From positions 1,426,001 through 1,490,000 of the forward strand of contig NZ_CANMQD010000001.1 of assembly GCF_947499945.1 (NCBI RefSeq): a stretch of DNA of 64,000 bases. Reading direction: 5' to 3'. Position numbers and translations under genes: made by a program. Below the pieces are notes generated by a model. The model made no database searches. It had not been told where the DNA came from and was given only the letters and a program-made list of their open reading frames with translations. The first letter of the stretch is position 1; every line of letters begins with the position of its first letter. Shown one piece after another: positions 46,191 through 55,024 of the stretch. Source of the stretch: an uncultured Sulfitobacter sp. (GTDB taxonomy: Bacteria > Pseudomonadota > Alphaproteobacteria > Rhodobacterales > Rhodobacteraceae).

Positions 46191-47024
46191 ATGCCTCGTA
46201 ACGGACCGGCCCCAATGCCTGCAGACCTCTTTGATCAGACTAAATCAGCCCTCCTCGCGCTGGGCAGCCATCGCGTCTGGTCTCTGATGGTCACGCTCTT
46301 TGGCGATTTGGCGCAGGCGGAGGGCAGCACAATCGACGGGCCGACCCTCTCCGCCGTCATGACCGAAATGGATATCCGTCCCGAGGCCGTGCGTGTGGCC
46401 CTACACCGCCTGCGCAACGATGGATGGATATCATCCCAGAAGACAGGCCGCACAGGGCAACACTGCCTCACACCACTTGGTCGCTCGGAAACAAGGCAGG
46501 CCAGCGCGCGCATCTACGCATCCGCCACCTCACCTCACGAAGGGTGGAAGCTGGTCCTCACCCAAGACGCCGATACCCCTCAGCATTTGACTACCCAAGG
46601 GCTGCTACCGCTTTTGCCGCGCATCTATCTGGGCGGCACTCAGGCAAAAGTACCGCCAATGGCGCTGGTATTGACTGGCAATGATGCCCCTGAGTGGCTC
46701 CGTTCCCAGATCGCCCCCCTGATGCTTGAGGCGGATTATGCGGCCCTGCTTCCGGCCTTAGGGCAAGTGGAACAGATGATGCAAATTGACATGCTAACGC
46801 CGCTACAAACCGCGACGCTACGCTGTTTATTGGTGCACAACTGGCGGCGAATTGTTCTACGCCATCCTCCCCTACCCCATGCCCTGCTGCCCGAGAATTG
46901 GTCAGGCCACGCTTGCCACCTCCTCATTGAGACACTCCTCACCCGCTTTCCGCGACCCGCGATCAACACGATCCTGCCAGCCCGAGTGTCGCGCACTTCC
47001 CCCCCTTTGCCGCGCCCTTTATAG
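46191..47024 (+). CDS. PaaX-like transcriptional regulator
   Basis: About 277 residues. The N-terminal winged-helix region (SALLALGSHRVWSLMVTLFGDLAQ, then IRPEAVRVALHRLRNDGWISSQKTGRT) matches the PaaX repressor family, followed by PaaX-type middle and C-terminal domains. PaaX controls phenylacetate degradation in other bacteria, but no paa gene is visible here. A later in-frame ATG at 46215 is an equally possible start. It is divergent from the fusion gene across 140 bases and ends 7 bases before the nuclease gene. Confidence 0.8.
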   Translation: MPRNGPAPMPADLFDQTKSALLALGSHRVWSLMVTLFGDLAQAEGSTIDGPTLSAVMTEMDIRPEAVRVALHRLRNDGWISSQKTGRTGQHCLTPLGRSETRQASARIYASATSPHEGWKLVLTQDADTPQHLTTQGLLPLLPRIYLGGTQAKVPPMALVLTGNDAPEWLRSQIAPLMLEADYAALLPALGQVEQMMQIDMLTPLQTATLRCLLVHNWRRIVLRHPPLPHALLPENWSGHACHLLIETLLTRFPRPAINTILPARVSRTSPPLPRPL

Positions 47025-47031
47025 AGTAATT

Positions 47032-47646
47032 ATGACAAACAAAGTTTACCAAAACGACCTGCCAGACGGCCTCGATCTCGGATCCGAGGTTGCGATTGAT
47101 TGCGAGACGATGGGCCTGCATCCGCACCGCGACCGCTTGTGTCTAGTGCAACTATCATCGGGCGATGGCCATGCCCATCTGGTCCAGATTGCACGCGGCC
47201 AAACGGAAGCACCGAACCTGTGTCGCCTGCTCGCTGATCCAAACGTGCTCAAACTTTTCCACTATGGCCGCTTCGACATTGCCGCCATGCTCAATGCCTT
47301 TGGCGTCCTAACCGCACCCGTCTATTGCACAAAAATCGCAAGCCGCCTGATCCGCACCTACACTGATCGTCACGGGCTGGCCAAACTGCTTCAGGAACTG
47401 CTGAGCGTGGACATCTCCAAGCAGCAACAATCCAGCGATTGGGGCGCCGAGAAATTAACAAAAGCCCAGATCGACTATGCCGCCTCCGACGTGCTCTATT
47501 TGCACAGATTGCGCGATGCGCTCAACATTATGCTGGTCCGTGAAGGGCGAATGGAGACTGCTCAGGCCTGCTACGACTTCCTTCCCATGCGGGCCAAGAT
47601 TGACCTCGACGGCTGGCCTGACACCGACATCTTTGCCCACTCATGA
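47032..47646 (+). CDS. rnd: RNase D-like 3'-5' exonuclease
   Basis: A 204-residue single-domain DEDDy exonuclease: VAIDCETMGL supplies the first Asp and Glu, LKLFHYGRFDIAAML the second Asp, and QIDYAASDVLYLHRLRD the Tyr and last Asp. It lacks the HRDC domains of full-length RNase D, as is common in alphaproteobacteria, and trims RNA 3' ends such as tRNA precursors. It lies 13 bases before lptC on the same strand. Confidence 0.92.
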   Translation: MTNKVYQNDLPDGLDLGSEVAIDCETMGLHPHRDRLCLVQLSSGDGHAHLVQIARGQTEAPNLCRLLADPNVLKLFHYGRFDIAAMLNAFGVLTAPVYCTKIASRLIRTYTDRHGLAKLLQELLSVDISKQQQSSDWGAEKLTKAQIDYAASDVLYLHRLRDALNIMLVREGRMETAQACYDFLPMRAKIDLDGWPDTDIFAHS

Positions 47647-47659
47647 CCGGCACCAAACC

Positions 47660-48259
47660 ATGATCGCCCGTGACCGCTATTCGCGCATGGTGTCGCTGCT
47701 CAAAGTGGCGTTCCCGCTGGCCGCGCTTGCGCTGCTCTCAACCCTCTTCCTGCTTGCTCGTGTAATGGATTCAGATACGGCAATCCCCTTTGCCGATGTC
47801 GAGATACAAGAACGCCTGCGCGATCAGCAAATCACTGGCCCGTTCTTTTCAGGCACCACCCAGACGGGTGATCAAATGTCCTTCTCCGCGAAAAAACTCG
47901 TCACGCTTCAGGACAATGTCGGCACCAACCGCGCTGAAGAGGTGGTGGCCAAACTCCAGACTGCTCAAGGGACCATTTTCCAGCTTCAGGCCGATGTGGC
48001 AGAGCTTGATATCGCTGGCAACACCGCCCACTTGAGCGGCGCCGTATCCATGGACACCTCGACAGGTTACCGCATAAATACCGCCGAACTCACTTCAAAC
48101 ATCTCGACATTGGACGTTACCGCCCCCCAACGGGTCGAGGCAACAGGCCCTTTGGGGGTTTTCACAGCGGGGAATATGCGAATCTTTTCGCCAAATGACG
48201 CTGAAAACACGCAAATGCTTTTCAGTGGCGGTGTGAAACTGGTATATACCCCTAACTGA
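47660..48259 (+). CDS. lptC: LPS export ABC transporter periplasmic protein LptC
   Basis: A 199-residue protein with one N-terminal membrane helix (about 11-33, LLKVAFPLAALALLSTLFLLA) and a periplasmic beta-jellyroll domain rich in D-x-A-x-L and GA-x-S-M-type strands (GNTAHLSGAVSMDTSTGYRI). LptC accepts LPS from LptBFG and passes it to LptA. Position before lptA and lptB supports the call. Sequence similarity to enterobacterial LptC is low, as is usual for this family. Confidence 0.87.
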   Translation: MIARDRYSRMVSLLKVAFPLAALALLSTLFLLARVMDSDTAIPFADVEIQERLRDQQITGPFFSGTTQTGDQMSFSAKKLVTLQDNVGTNRAEEVVAKLQTAQGTIFQLQADVAELDIAGNTAHLSGAVSMDTSTGYRINTAELTSNISTLDVTAPQRVEATGPLGVFTAGNMRIFSPNDAENTQMLFSGGVKLVYTPN

Positions 48260-48279
48260 TCAAGAAAGTTGTAAGAATT

Positions 48280-48771
48280 ATGGGCCTACGTTTGCTGCTG
48301 ACGGCGCTTTTTTCGGCGCTTATTTCCACCAGCGCGTTGGCTCAGGGGGCCAGCGTCGCCTTTGGCACAATCGCCCAAGATACCAGCCTGCCCGTTGAGG
48401 TCAGCTCGGACGAGCTATCGGTAGATCAGGAAACTGGCACAGCCATCTTTAGCGGGAATGTTGTGATCGGTCAGGGCGACATGCGTTTGTCCGCCCAGCG
48501 CGTCATGGTAGTGTATCGCGCCACCGCTGACGGAATTGCAAAAATGGAAGCAACGGGCGGCGTGACCCTTGTGTCGGGCAAGGATGCCGCCGAAGCGCAG
48601 CGTGCCGACTATAGCATCGATGAAGGCACGATAGTGATGCGCGGGAATGTCCTGCTCGCCCAAGGGGTAAGTGCGCTGAGCGCTGACATGATGACAATTC
48701 GCCTGCGCGATGGCACCGCACGTATGTCTGGTAACGTCCGCTCGCGCCTCTCCACAGGTGGCGATAACTGA
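48280..48771 (+). CDS. lptA: LPS transport protein LptA
   Basis: A 163-residue protein with a signal peptide (residues 1-21, ending ALAQ) and an OstA-like jellyroll (VEVSSDELSVDQETGTAIFSGNVVIGQGDMRLSAQRVMVVY). LptA forms the periplasmic bridge for LPS. It begins 20 bases after lptC and its stop overlaps the lptB start (TGATG). Confidence 0.92.
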   Translation: MGLRLLLTALFSALISTSALAQGASVAFGTIAQDTSLPVEVSSDELSVDQETGTAIFSGNVVIGQGDMRLSAQRVMVVYRATADGIAKMEATGGVTLVSGKDAAEAQRADYSIDEGTIVMRGNVLLAQGVSALSADMMTIRLRDGTARMSGNVRSRLSTGGDN

Positions 48772-49523
48772 TGCCAGAACTGACCGTCGCAGAGGGCAGC
48801 GCAGGTCTGCGCATCTCCCACCTGCGTAAATCATACCGCAAAAAAATCGTGATCCGCGACTTCTCTATGGAGCTGATGCGCGGTGAAGTCGTGGCCCTTC
48901 TCGGCCCCAACGGTTCTGGCAAAACCACAACATTTTATGCCATCGCGGGCCTTGTAACGCCTGAGGGCGGCACCGTGACAATCGACGGCAAGGACGTGAC
49001 AACCCTGCCCATGTACCGCCGCGCCCAACTGGGCATCGGGTATCTGCCGCAAGAAATGAGCATTTTTCGCGGCATGTCGGTACAGGAAAACATCCTCGCC
49101 ATTCTCGACATCGTCGAACGAGACCGCCGCAAAAAGCTGATGCGCCTTGACGAATTGCTCAGCGAATTTTCCATCGAACACCTGCGCCGTGCCCCCGCAT
49201 TGGCCCTCTCAGGCGGTGAGCGGCGCCGGGTCGAGATCGCGCGTTGTTTGGCCGCAAATCCTAAATATCTCCTGCTGGACGAGCCCTTCGCAGGTGTCGA
49301 TCCTATCTCCGTAGGCGATATCCGTCACCTTGTGGCAGATCTGAAAAAGCGCGGCATCGGCGTGCTTATTACCGACCATAACGTGCGCGAAACGCTCGAA
49401 ATTGTGGATCGCGCCTACATCCTACACGAAGGGCGCGTGCTCATGTCTGGCACCCCCGACGAGGTCGTAAACAACGGCGATGTGCGCCGCGTCTATCTTG
49501 GTGATAATTTTAAGATATCTTGA
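48771..49523 (+). CDS. lptB: LPS export ABC transporter ATPase LptB
   Basis: A 250-residue ABC ATPase: Walker A GPNGSGKTT (about 44-52), Q-loop YLPQEMSIF, signature LSGGERRRVEIARCLA, Walker B YLLLDEPFAGVDP and switch His in LITDHNVRE. The LptB-specific NVRETL segment is present. It energises LPS extraction with LptF and LptG, which are encoded elsewhere. Confidence 0.96.
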   Translation: MPELTVAEGSAGLRISHLRKSYRKKIVIRDFSMELMRGEVVALLGPNGSGKTTTFYAIAGLVTPEGGTVTIDGKDVTTLPMYRRAQLGIGYLPQEMSIFRGMSVQENILAILDIVERDRRKKLMRLDELLSEFSIEHLRRAPALALSGGERRRVEIARCLAANPKYLLLDEPFAGVDPISVGDIRHLVADLKKRGIGVLITDHNVRETLEIVDRAYILHEGRVLMSGTPDEVVNNGDVRRVYLGDNFKIS

Positions 49524-49565
49524 GCTATTTCCCGCGAACACCTGCGCAATTTCCATCTTAAATGA

Positions 49566-49595
49566 TTGACTCCTAAGCCGTTCCCGCCGTCTAAT
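49566..49595 (+). promoter_or_regulatory. candidate sigma-70-type promoter upstream of hpf
   Basis: TTGACT, 18-base spacer, TCTAAT, 156 bases before the hpf start in the 228-base gap after lptB. The separate gap suggests hpf has its own promoter. Read by eye; alternatives cannot be excluded. Confidence 0.3.
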
Positions 49596-49751
49596 CAGAT
49601 ATGGCGAAATTGCTATGCTTGATACATGAGGCCGTAACACCTTTGGGTGGGACACCTTATTGTAACTACTTGCAAGCCGCCATTCCCCTGCATCCGCACT
49701 CAAAAATTCGAGCAAATACAAGAGGCGGGTTTTATCATTAAAGGAGACACT

Positions 49752-50318
49752 ATGCGTTACCAAATCAGCGGAAAACAGATCGACATCGGTGAAGCACTGC
49801 AAACCCACGTCAAAACCGAATTGGACGGCGTCGTCCAGAAATACGCTGAACGACCGACAGATGCGCTTGTTGTATTCTCCAAGTCCGCACATGAATTTGT
49901 CTGCGAAACTACCGTGCACCTTTCCACCGGTCTAACCGCATCGGCAAAAGCACACGCAACAGAGATTTACGCCGCCTTTGACGCCTGTGGCGAGAAGATG
50001 GAAAAACAGCTGCGCCGCTACAAGCGTCGGTTGAAAGATCATCACCGCGACCGCACAGATCCTGTTGAACTTTTGGGCGCTTCCTCGTATATCTTGGCAT
50101 CAGAGCAGGACAGCGGCGCAGATGAGCCCGAGACACTCCAGCCCATGATCATCGCAGAAATGCAGACAAAAATTGCTACCCTGTCTGTCGGTGAAGCGGT
50201 CATGCAAATGGAGCTTTCAGGCGCACCCGTGCTGGTGTTCAAAAAAGAAGGTAAGGACGGGGTCAACGTCGTATACCGCCGGGATGATGGCAACATCGGC
50301 TGGATTGACCCTGCATAA
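49752..50318 (+). CDS. hpf: ribosome hibernation promoting factor, long form
   Basis: A 188-residue protein. The N-terminal HPF/YfiA domain (RYQISGKQIDIGEALQTHVKTEL, KSAHEFVCETTVHL and a basic RRYKRRLKDHHRDR helix) is followed by a C-terminal ribosome-binding dimerisation domain (about 130-188: VGEAVMQMELSGAPVLVFKK, ending NVVYRRDDGNIGWIDPA). The long form dimerises 70S ribosomes in stationary phase. AAGGAG lies five bases before the ATG. Confidence 0.95.
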   Translation: MRYQISGKQIDIGEALQTHVKTELDGVVQKYAERPTDALVVFSKSAHEFVCETTVHLSTGLTASAKAHATEIYAAFDACGEKMEKQLRRYKRRLKDHHRDRTDPVELLGASSYILASEQDSGADEPETLQPMIIAEMQTKIATLSVGEAVMQMELSGAPVLVFKKEGKDGVNVVYRRDDGNIGWIDPA

Positions 50319-50369
50319 ATACTGGTCTAAAGCGCGTCAAAGAGCGTGCGCCTACAGGGAAAGCAGACG

Positions 50370-50834
50370 ATGAACTTTGCAAAACTACTGACGCCTCAGG
50401 CCGTAAAAGTGCTGTCATCAACCACCAGCAAAAAGCGGCTCATCACAGAGCTAGGTGATTTGGCACAAAGCAACTATGGCCTGAATGCATCAAAAGTCGT
50501 CGAAGCTCTGCTCGCCCGCGAAGCGCTGGGGCCCACAGGCGTGGGCCGCGGCGTGGCACTTCCCCACGCGCGGATCGAAGGGATCGACGAAGTAGTTGGT
50601 CTCTTTGTTCTATTGGAAAAGCCTGTCGATTTTGGCGCGGTTGACCGTCTGCCTGTCGATATCACTTTTGCCTTATTTGCTCCCATTGACGCAGGCGTCG
50701 AACACCTAAAAGCGCTGGCACTTGTATCCCGCACCCTGCGTGACACAGCAATTTGCGCCAAACTCCGTGCAAACCTGAGCGCCGATACGCTCTATACCAT
50801 CCTAACAGAAGCCGAAGCTGTTAAAGCCGCCTGA
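50370..50834 (+). CDS. ptsN: nitrogen-regulatory PTS EIIA component
   Basis: A 154-residue PTS EIIA type 2 domain. The phosphorylated histidine lies in GVALPHARIEGI (about 65-76). It takes phosphate through the PTS-Ntr chain and regulates partner proteins rather than importing sugar. It follows hpf by 51 bases, the usual order. rpoN, present between lptB and hpf in many proteobacteria, is missing here. Confidence 0.95.
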   Translation: MNFAKLLTPQAVKVLSSTTSKKRLITELGDLAQSNYGLNASKVVEALLAREALGPTGVGRGVALPHARIEGIDEVVGLFVLLEKPVDFGAVDRLPVDITFALFAPIDAGVEHLKALALVSRTLRDTAICAKLRANLSADTLYTILTEAEAVKAA

Positions 50835-50839
50835 GCGCT

Positions 50840-52267
50840 TTAACGCCAGCGATCAAAACCGAACATCATGTAGTCGCGCTGATACACATCCGCGCCCATT
50901 ACTTCGAGCTCTTCGTCATAGATGTCCTCAAGGCTATGCGCTCCGTAAAATGCCGCAGGCTCTACCCGTGGCGCATCCGCATACCCGACATCCGCCGCCA
51001 ATGCCGCCAAATCTCGCACCAACGTATCCTCCCGCAAGATCATGTCGGGCAGAGTAAATTCACCAAATCCCTGTACAATTTGCGCCTGTGTCGCCCATGC
51101 AGGATCAACCCGCACTGCAGTCTGTCCTGCAAGGTTACCCTTCAGAAAATTCAAAAACGCCACAAACGCCGCACGGTGTGTGGCCGTATCAATCGCATTC
51201 TCTTGCCCCTCTTCGGGCAGCGGCAGCCTATAGCGGCGCACCAATGTACGACGAAGCTGTAAATAACTGCCCTGACCAGAGTTCAAAATCCGATGGCAAA
51301 AAACCTCGTGCGCACGCAGGATTGGGTGGCGTAAAACTGCGAAACTGCGGTGGCCCACTTTTTGCCGCTTCCATTGGCGCAGGTCTTTTTGCGTCATCTT
51401 CATCCCCAGCGCGTTCTGCTTTTCACCATCAAGGGCGGCCAGCCAGCGCCGGACTTCCTGCTGCGGCCCACCCGCAATGGGCATAAATAACAGCGGCGCT
51501 TTGATCCCCGTCACATATCCTGGCACATTCGGCCCCCGACGTGGCTCAAAATTCGGCGTGCGCGTAAGGTCGAAACGGTCCAAGCGCGACAGTGCCTGTT
51601 CCATTGCGGCATAGTTGCTTACCTTCTCCGATAGCGGGCTCGGGTTCTGCTTTTTAAGATTCTTGTCGAGCTCTTCCAATAACACGGGCACACCTAAATA
51701 GGCCGCAATACCGTTCATCACCTCCACGCTTTGGAGATCCTCATAGGCTACATAGAACGCCGTCTGCCCACTGGTCTGCAAACGGTTCAGCAGCAGCAGT
51801 TGAAATGCTTGCAATGCCTCGAGATGCGCCTCGAATTCCGCCGGATCAAATACCGCCTGCGCCGTCTTATGCGCCTTCATATCTGTCAGCTTCCACTGCC
51901 CCGTAGCCTGCGCAATCTTCCAACTGACATAACTCTCGACAGGGTTGCGGGTCAGGATAATTTTAGCCACCGCGGGATCGTCAAGAACTAGGTCCAACAC
52001 ACGCGGATCATGGTCGTGAAAATAGCGAAACCCGCCCATCGCCTCTGGGTCATGTTTGATCTGACGCAGCAGCGCAGTCGGGTCCGCATCGCGTGTCGCC
52101 TGATCCACCCCAAGAATATGTGTGGTATTGGGATAGCCAATGAAATGCGGATTAAATGCCTCACCATGGCATTTGATACCTGGAAATGCGTTCAGGTTTG
52201 CCTCAAGAAAATTCGAGCCTGTCCGCATCTCTGCAAACACGACAAAGCTGTTAAAACGTGCTGTCAT
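50840..52267 (-). CDS. NodH-like sulfotransferase family protein
   Basis: A 475-residue protein. The N-terminal sulfotransferase domain has the PAPS 5'-phosphosulfate loop FAEMRTGSNFLEANLNAFPG (RTGSNF at 15-20) and the 3'-phosphate motif ILTRNPVESYVSWKIAQATG (106-115 region), both Stf0/NodH-like. The C-terminal half (about 290-475) contains a second related part (KVGHRSFAVLRHPILRAHEVF). Sulfotransferases move sulfate from PAPS to sugars or lipids. Context is a glycan cluster that also has cysQ, which removes the by-product PAP. It abuts the next gene by one base. Confidence 0.85.
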   Translation of the reverse strand: MTARFNSFVVFAEMRTGSNFLEANLNAFPGIKCHGEAFNPHFIGYPNTTHILGVDQATRDADPTALLRQIKHDPEAMGGFRYFHDHDPRVLDLVLDDPAVAKIILTRNPVESYVSWKIAQATGQWKLTDMKAHKTAQAVFDPAEFEAHLEALQAFQLLLLNRLQTSGQTAFYVAYEDLQSVEVMNGIAAYLGVPVLLEELDKNLKKQNPSPLSEKVSNYAAMEQALSRLDRFDLTRTPNFEPRRGPNVPGYVTGIKAPLLFMPIAGGPQQEVRRWLAALDGEKQNALGMKMTQKDLRQWKRQKVGHRSFAVLRHPILRAHEVFCHRILNSGQGSYLQLRRTLVRRYRLPLPEEGQENAIDTATHRAAFVAFLNFLKGNLAGQTAVRVDPAWATQAQIVQGFGEFTLPDMILREDTLVRDLAALAADVGYADAPRVEPAAFYGAHSLEDIYDEELEVMGADVYQRDYMMFGFDRWR

Positions 52268-53971
52268 TTATTTCACCAGATAAGGTTTGCGCGGGACTTC
52301 CGTGCTTGAGGTCGGGCCACGCTCGACAGGGAAATCACCCATGAGGTAGGGATGCATCCCCTGGTTCTTGAGGTTTTGCAGGAACTGACCGAACCCGTGC
52401 AGATCAACCATCTTGGGCGCCTCGGACAGCCGCCTGATCCGCGCCTGACCGATCTCGTCAAGGATGCCCTGCAACGGCTCCATCGGCGCTTCGATAAACT
52501 CCGCCATATTCCAAATTCGAACACGCGCCTTGGTATAGGGAGAACGCAGAACATCCATATGCTCGCTCTCGATCTTTTGCAGAGTGGCCGCAATGCGACG
52601 GATATCGGCAAAATCCATATTCGAGCGGAAAAGCGGCACCGACCACGCCCCCGTAATCACCGACACCTGCGCATTAGGGTCTTTGGCAATGCGCCAAATC
52701 ACATCCTGATTGTCCTGTGGGCCAAACTGAAAACACTGCCGCTCGCCGCGTGTGTTCCAAATCAGGTTCGTCAGAAACGCTTTTGCGTTGTAATCACGTT
52801 GCAAAGCATTGTCGCTAAGCGCACCGTTCAATGTGGTTTGGCCCTCCGCAAAATACGCACGCTCCGGCGCAAAGATGTGGCCATGCACCCGCGCACCCGT
52901 CGCGTTGTTCAGCCAAACCTCAAAATTCTCGAACAACTCGGAAAACCCTTGGAACATCGAATATTCCGCCGCCGTCACACCGTTCTCCCAATCCTCATTA
53001 GGAAACCGTGACTGCATATACAGGCCTGAGCGGCCACGGGTTCGCCGCTCCACCGCCTTCGCGAAAATGCGATCAATCTTGCCAGGGTTCGGTTCGGTTT
53101 TTTTCATCGCACCCTCGGCGTCAGTCAAAAACGCCTCGTACAAACGATCCGCGTAAGGCCAGATTTTACGCGCCACAAAGCAATCCGATCGCCGTAAAAG
53201 CTGGAGGTGGTCATCGTAGAAAATATGCGGCTTACCCTGAAAATCGAACTTTGATAGGGTAAGCGAACGGCTCTCGATGTTGGTGGAATAGAGACGCGAC
53301 AAAGTCTGGAAATAACTCTCATCAGGAATCCAGACATTGCGGAAGTACTTGTCATAGGTTGGTCGTTCTGGATCTTGCAGGATCGCCGACAGGGTCTGCC
53401 GCGTCAAACACCACCACTGTGAGCCCATATGCGGCACCAACCCATGTGGCATCCGCCGCTTGATCTTAGCAAACCGCTGAACGGCAACGGCCTTGTCAAA
53501 GAGATAACGGTTGCGCTTCCATGAGAACGGAAACCGCATCGTGAAACGCTCTTCGTCCAGTCCACCAACAGTCCACGGCACATCCGCGGTTGTTGCACTT
53601 TCGATGAAATCGGTGCGAGGACGATCTGCCAGATAGTCGATCAACTCATGCACAGGGCGCAGCGGCAGGCAGGAACCCGAGGCGAGATAGACATGCCGCA
53701 CATCAGGAAAACTCGCCAGTAGCAGCTCTGACGCGGCCTGCGACGCCGCGACAATGCCCCATGTGCCCCACTCACAGCGATACCGCTTGCTAAACAGGAC
53801 GTTTGGTACATCCGCTAACGCTGCGACAAAGGTGTTATACGTCTTTTGAGGGACCTTCTTGTCCACGTGAATAACTACAGGCACGTTCGCCGCCGACCAA
53901 TGCCGTGCAACCTGCTCCGCACGGCCCAGCGCTGTATGCACCAGCATGGCAACACCCATCGACGCGGTCAC
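52268..53971 (-). CDS. beta-1,6-N-acetylglucosaminyltransferase-like (core-2/I-branching) protein
   Basis: A 567-residue protein. The N-terminal GT14-like domain starts with AMLVHTALGRAEQVARHW and has VIHVDKK, HVYLASGSCLPLRPVHELIDYL and WIPDESYFQTL, the branching-enzyme pattern. A C-terminal domain (about 310-567) of unclear fold follows. The GTG at 53971 has AGGGA seven bases before it and overlaps the stop of the upstream gene (GTGA), which fixes the start. It transfers GlcNAc-like sugars to a glycan; the acceptor is unknown. Confidence 0.85.
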   Translation of the reverse strand: MTASMGVAMLVHTALGRAEQVARHWSAANVPVVIHVDKKVPQKTYNTFVAALADVPNVLFSKRYRCEWGTWGIVAASQAASELLLASFPDVRHVYLASGSCLPLRPVHELIDYLADRPRTDFIESATTADVPWTVGGLDEERFTMRFPFSWKRNRYLFDKAVAVQRFAKIKRRMPHGLVPHMGSQWWCLTRQTLSAILQDPERPTYDKYFRNVWIPDESYFQTLSRLYSTNIESRSLTLSKFDFQGKPHIFYDDHLQLLRRSDCFVARKIWPYADRLYEAFLTDAEGAMKKTEPNPGKIDRIFAKAVERRTRGRSGLYMQSRFPNEDWENGVTAAEYSMFQGFSELFENFEVWLNNATGARVHGHIFAPERAYFAEGQTTLNGALSDNALQRDYNAKAFLTNLIWNTRGERQCFQFGPQDNQDVIWRIAKDPNAQVSVITGAWSVPLFRSNMDFADIRRIAATLQKIESEHMDVLRSPYTKARVRIWNMAEFIEAPMEPLQGILDEIGQARIRRLSEAPKMVDLHGFGQFLQNLKNQGMHPYLMGDFPVERGPTSSTEVPRKPYLVK

Positions 53972-54978
53972 GCCCAGTTCCCTTTTGACATCAGCCCCAG
54001 AATTTCGAGCTGCCGCCAATTGATGTATTTTTCACTCCACTTACACCACAGTTGCGGATTGTCCTTCACCCGCTCGGCATAGGCTTTGTATTCCACAGAC
54101 CCCGCATAATGCTGCGCCCGTTCAAGCTCTTCTGCCGCCTTTGCGCCAAATGTATCAATAAACTTCGCATGCAGCAGCACGCCACTGGCCTTCTCGCCAC
54201 CCCACTCGTCATAGACCTGGTTCAAGCCTCGCGGCAGCAACATATGGGTCGAGCTGACGTAAACATATTTGCGGTCCCACTTGACCAAAGGCACCTTGTT
54301 GAGCGCTGGTGCTTTCGCTGGCTCATCTGCGAAAAACACCCGCGCGCGTGGCCCACCCTGTATCCACAAGTTTGCAAAAGCAGAGTTTCGCGCCATCGTG
54401 TAGTTGCCACTGTCAAACCACGAGGCGATCGCAATCGGATCCTCACCTGCGCGGTAGGGCTGCGCATCCAGCCGCCCCTTGGGATACATATCCAGCAACA
54501 TCGCCGAGAATGATTTGATTGAGGATGCGTCCAGCCAATCGGTTAACGCCCGCAAAGGCCGCGTATCGCAGAACGGATAAACTAGAAATTCATCAGGATC
54601 GACGGTGAGCGTCCAATGCCCATGCGCATATTTACGCTGAAGCCAATTCAGCCAATCCACCCCAAACCGCGAGCGGCGATAGCTGGCACGTGTGAACCAC
54701 AACGACACATCAGGTTGATTGCGCAAATACTCCGTCGCGCCATCGTCACTATCATTGTCCACGAAAAAGAAATGATTAACTCCCTGCTTACGGTAGTAAT
54801 CAAGGAAGTAGGATAGGCGGATTTTCTCGTTTCGCTGGGTGCAGAACAGCAAAATATCGTCGGGCCGAATTTGATCGGTCCGGTCCGCAACGCATTTCAA
54901 TTCGCGCCGCTTCCTGAATGCCCTTATGCGCCAACGCTTCCGCTGGAGCCTTAGACGATATGATCGGATCGCGCCCAA
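53968..54978 (-). CDS. glycosyltransferase family 2/92-like protein
   Basis: A 336-residue protein. The GT-A core begins FCTQRNEKIRLSYFLDYYRKQG and has FFFVDNDSDDGATEYL and the acidic WTLTVDPDEFLVYP, probably the metal-binding motif. The start is TTG with AGGG six bases before it; a frame from ATG 55015 is different and not family-like. A basic, Arg-rich N terminus (about 5-28) precedes the domain. It is coupled to the branching enzyme by a GTGA overlap. Confidence 0.84.
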   Translation of the reverse strand: MGAIRSYRLRLQRKRWRIRAFRKRRELKCVADRTDQIRPDDILLFCTQRNEKIRLSYFLDYYRKQGVNHFFFVDNDSDDGATEYLRNQPDVSLWFTRASYRRSRFGVDWLNWLQRKYAHGHWTLTVDPDEFLVYPFCDTRPLRALTDWLDASSIKSFSAMLLDMYPKGRLDAQPYRAGEDPIAIASWFDSGNYTMARNSAFANLWIQGGPRARVFFADEPAKAPALNKVPLVKWDRKYVYVSSTHMLLPRGLNQVYDEWGGEKASGVLLHAKFIDTFGAKAAEELERAQHYAGSVEYKAYAERVKDNPQLWCKWSEKYINWRQLEILGLMSKGNWA

Positions 54979-55024
54979 ACACAGCCCTCAATACTCGTGA
55001 TCTGTCAGCCTTCATTCACGCCTA

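Noticed and set aside
54800..55015. ATG-started minus-strand frame at the beginning of the GT2/92-like gene
   Set aside because: It is a different frame from the glycosyltransferase domain and has no family similarity; the TTG at 54978 with AGGG fits better.
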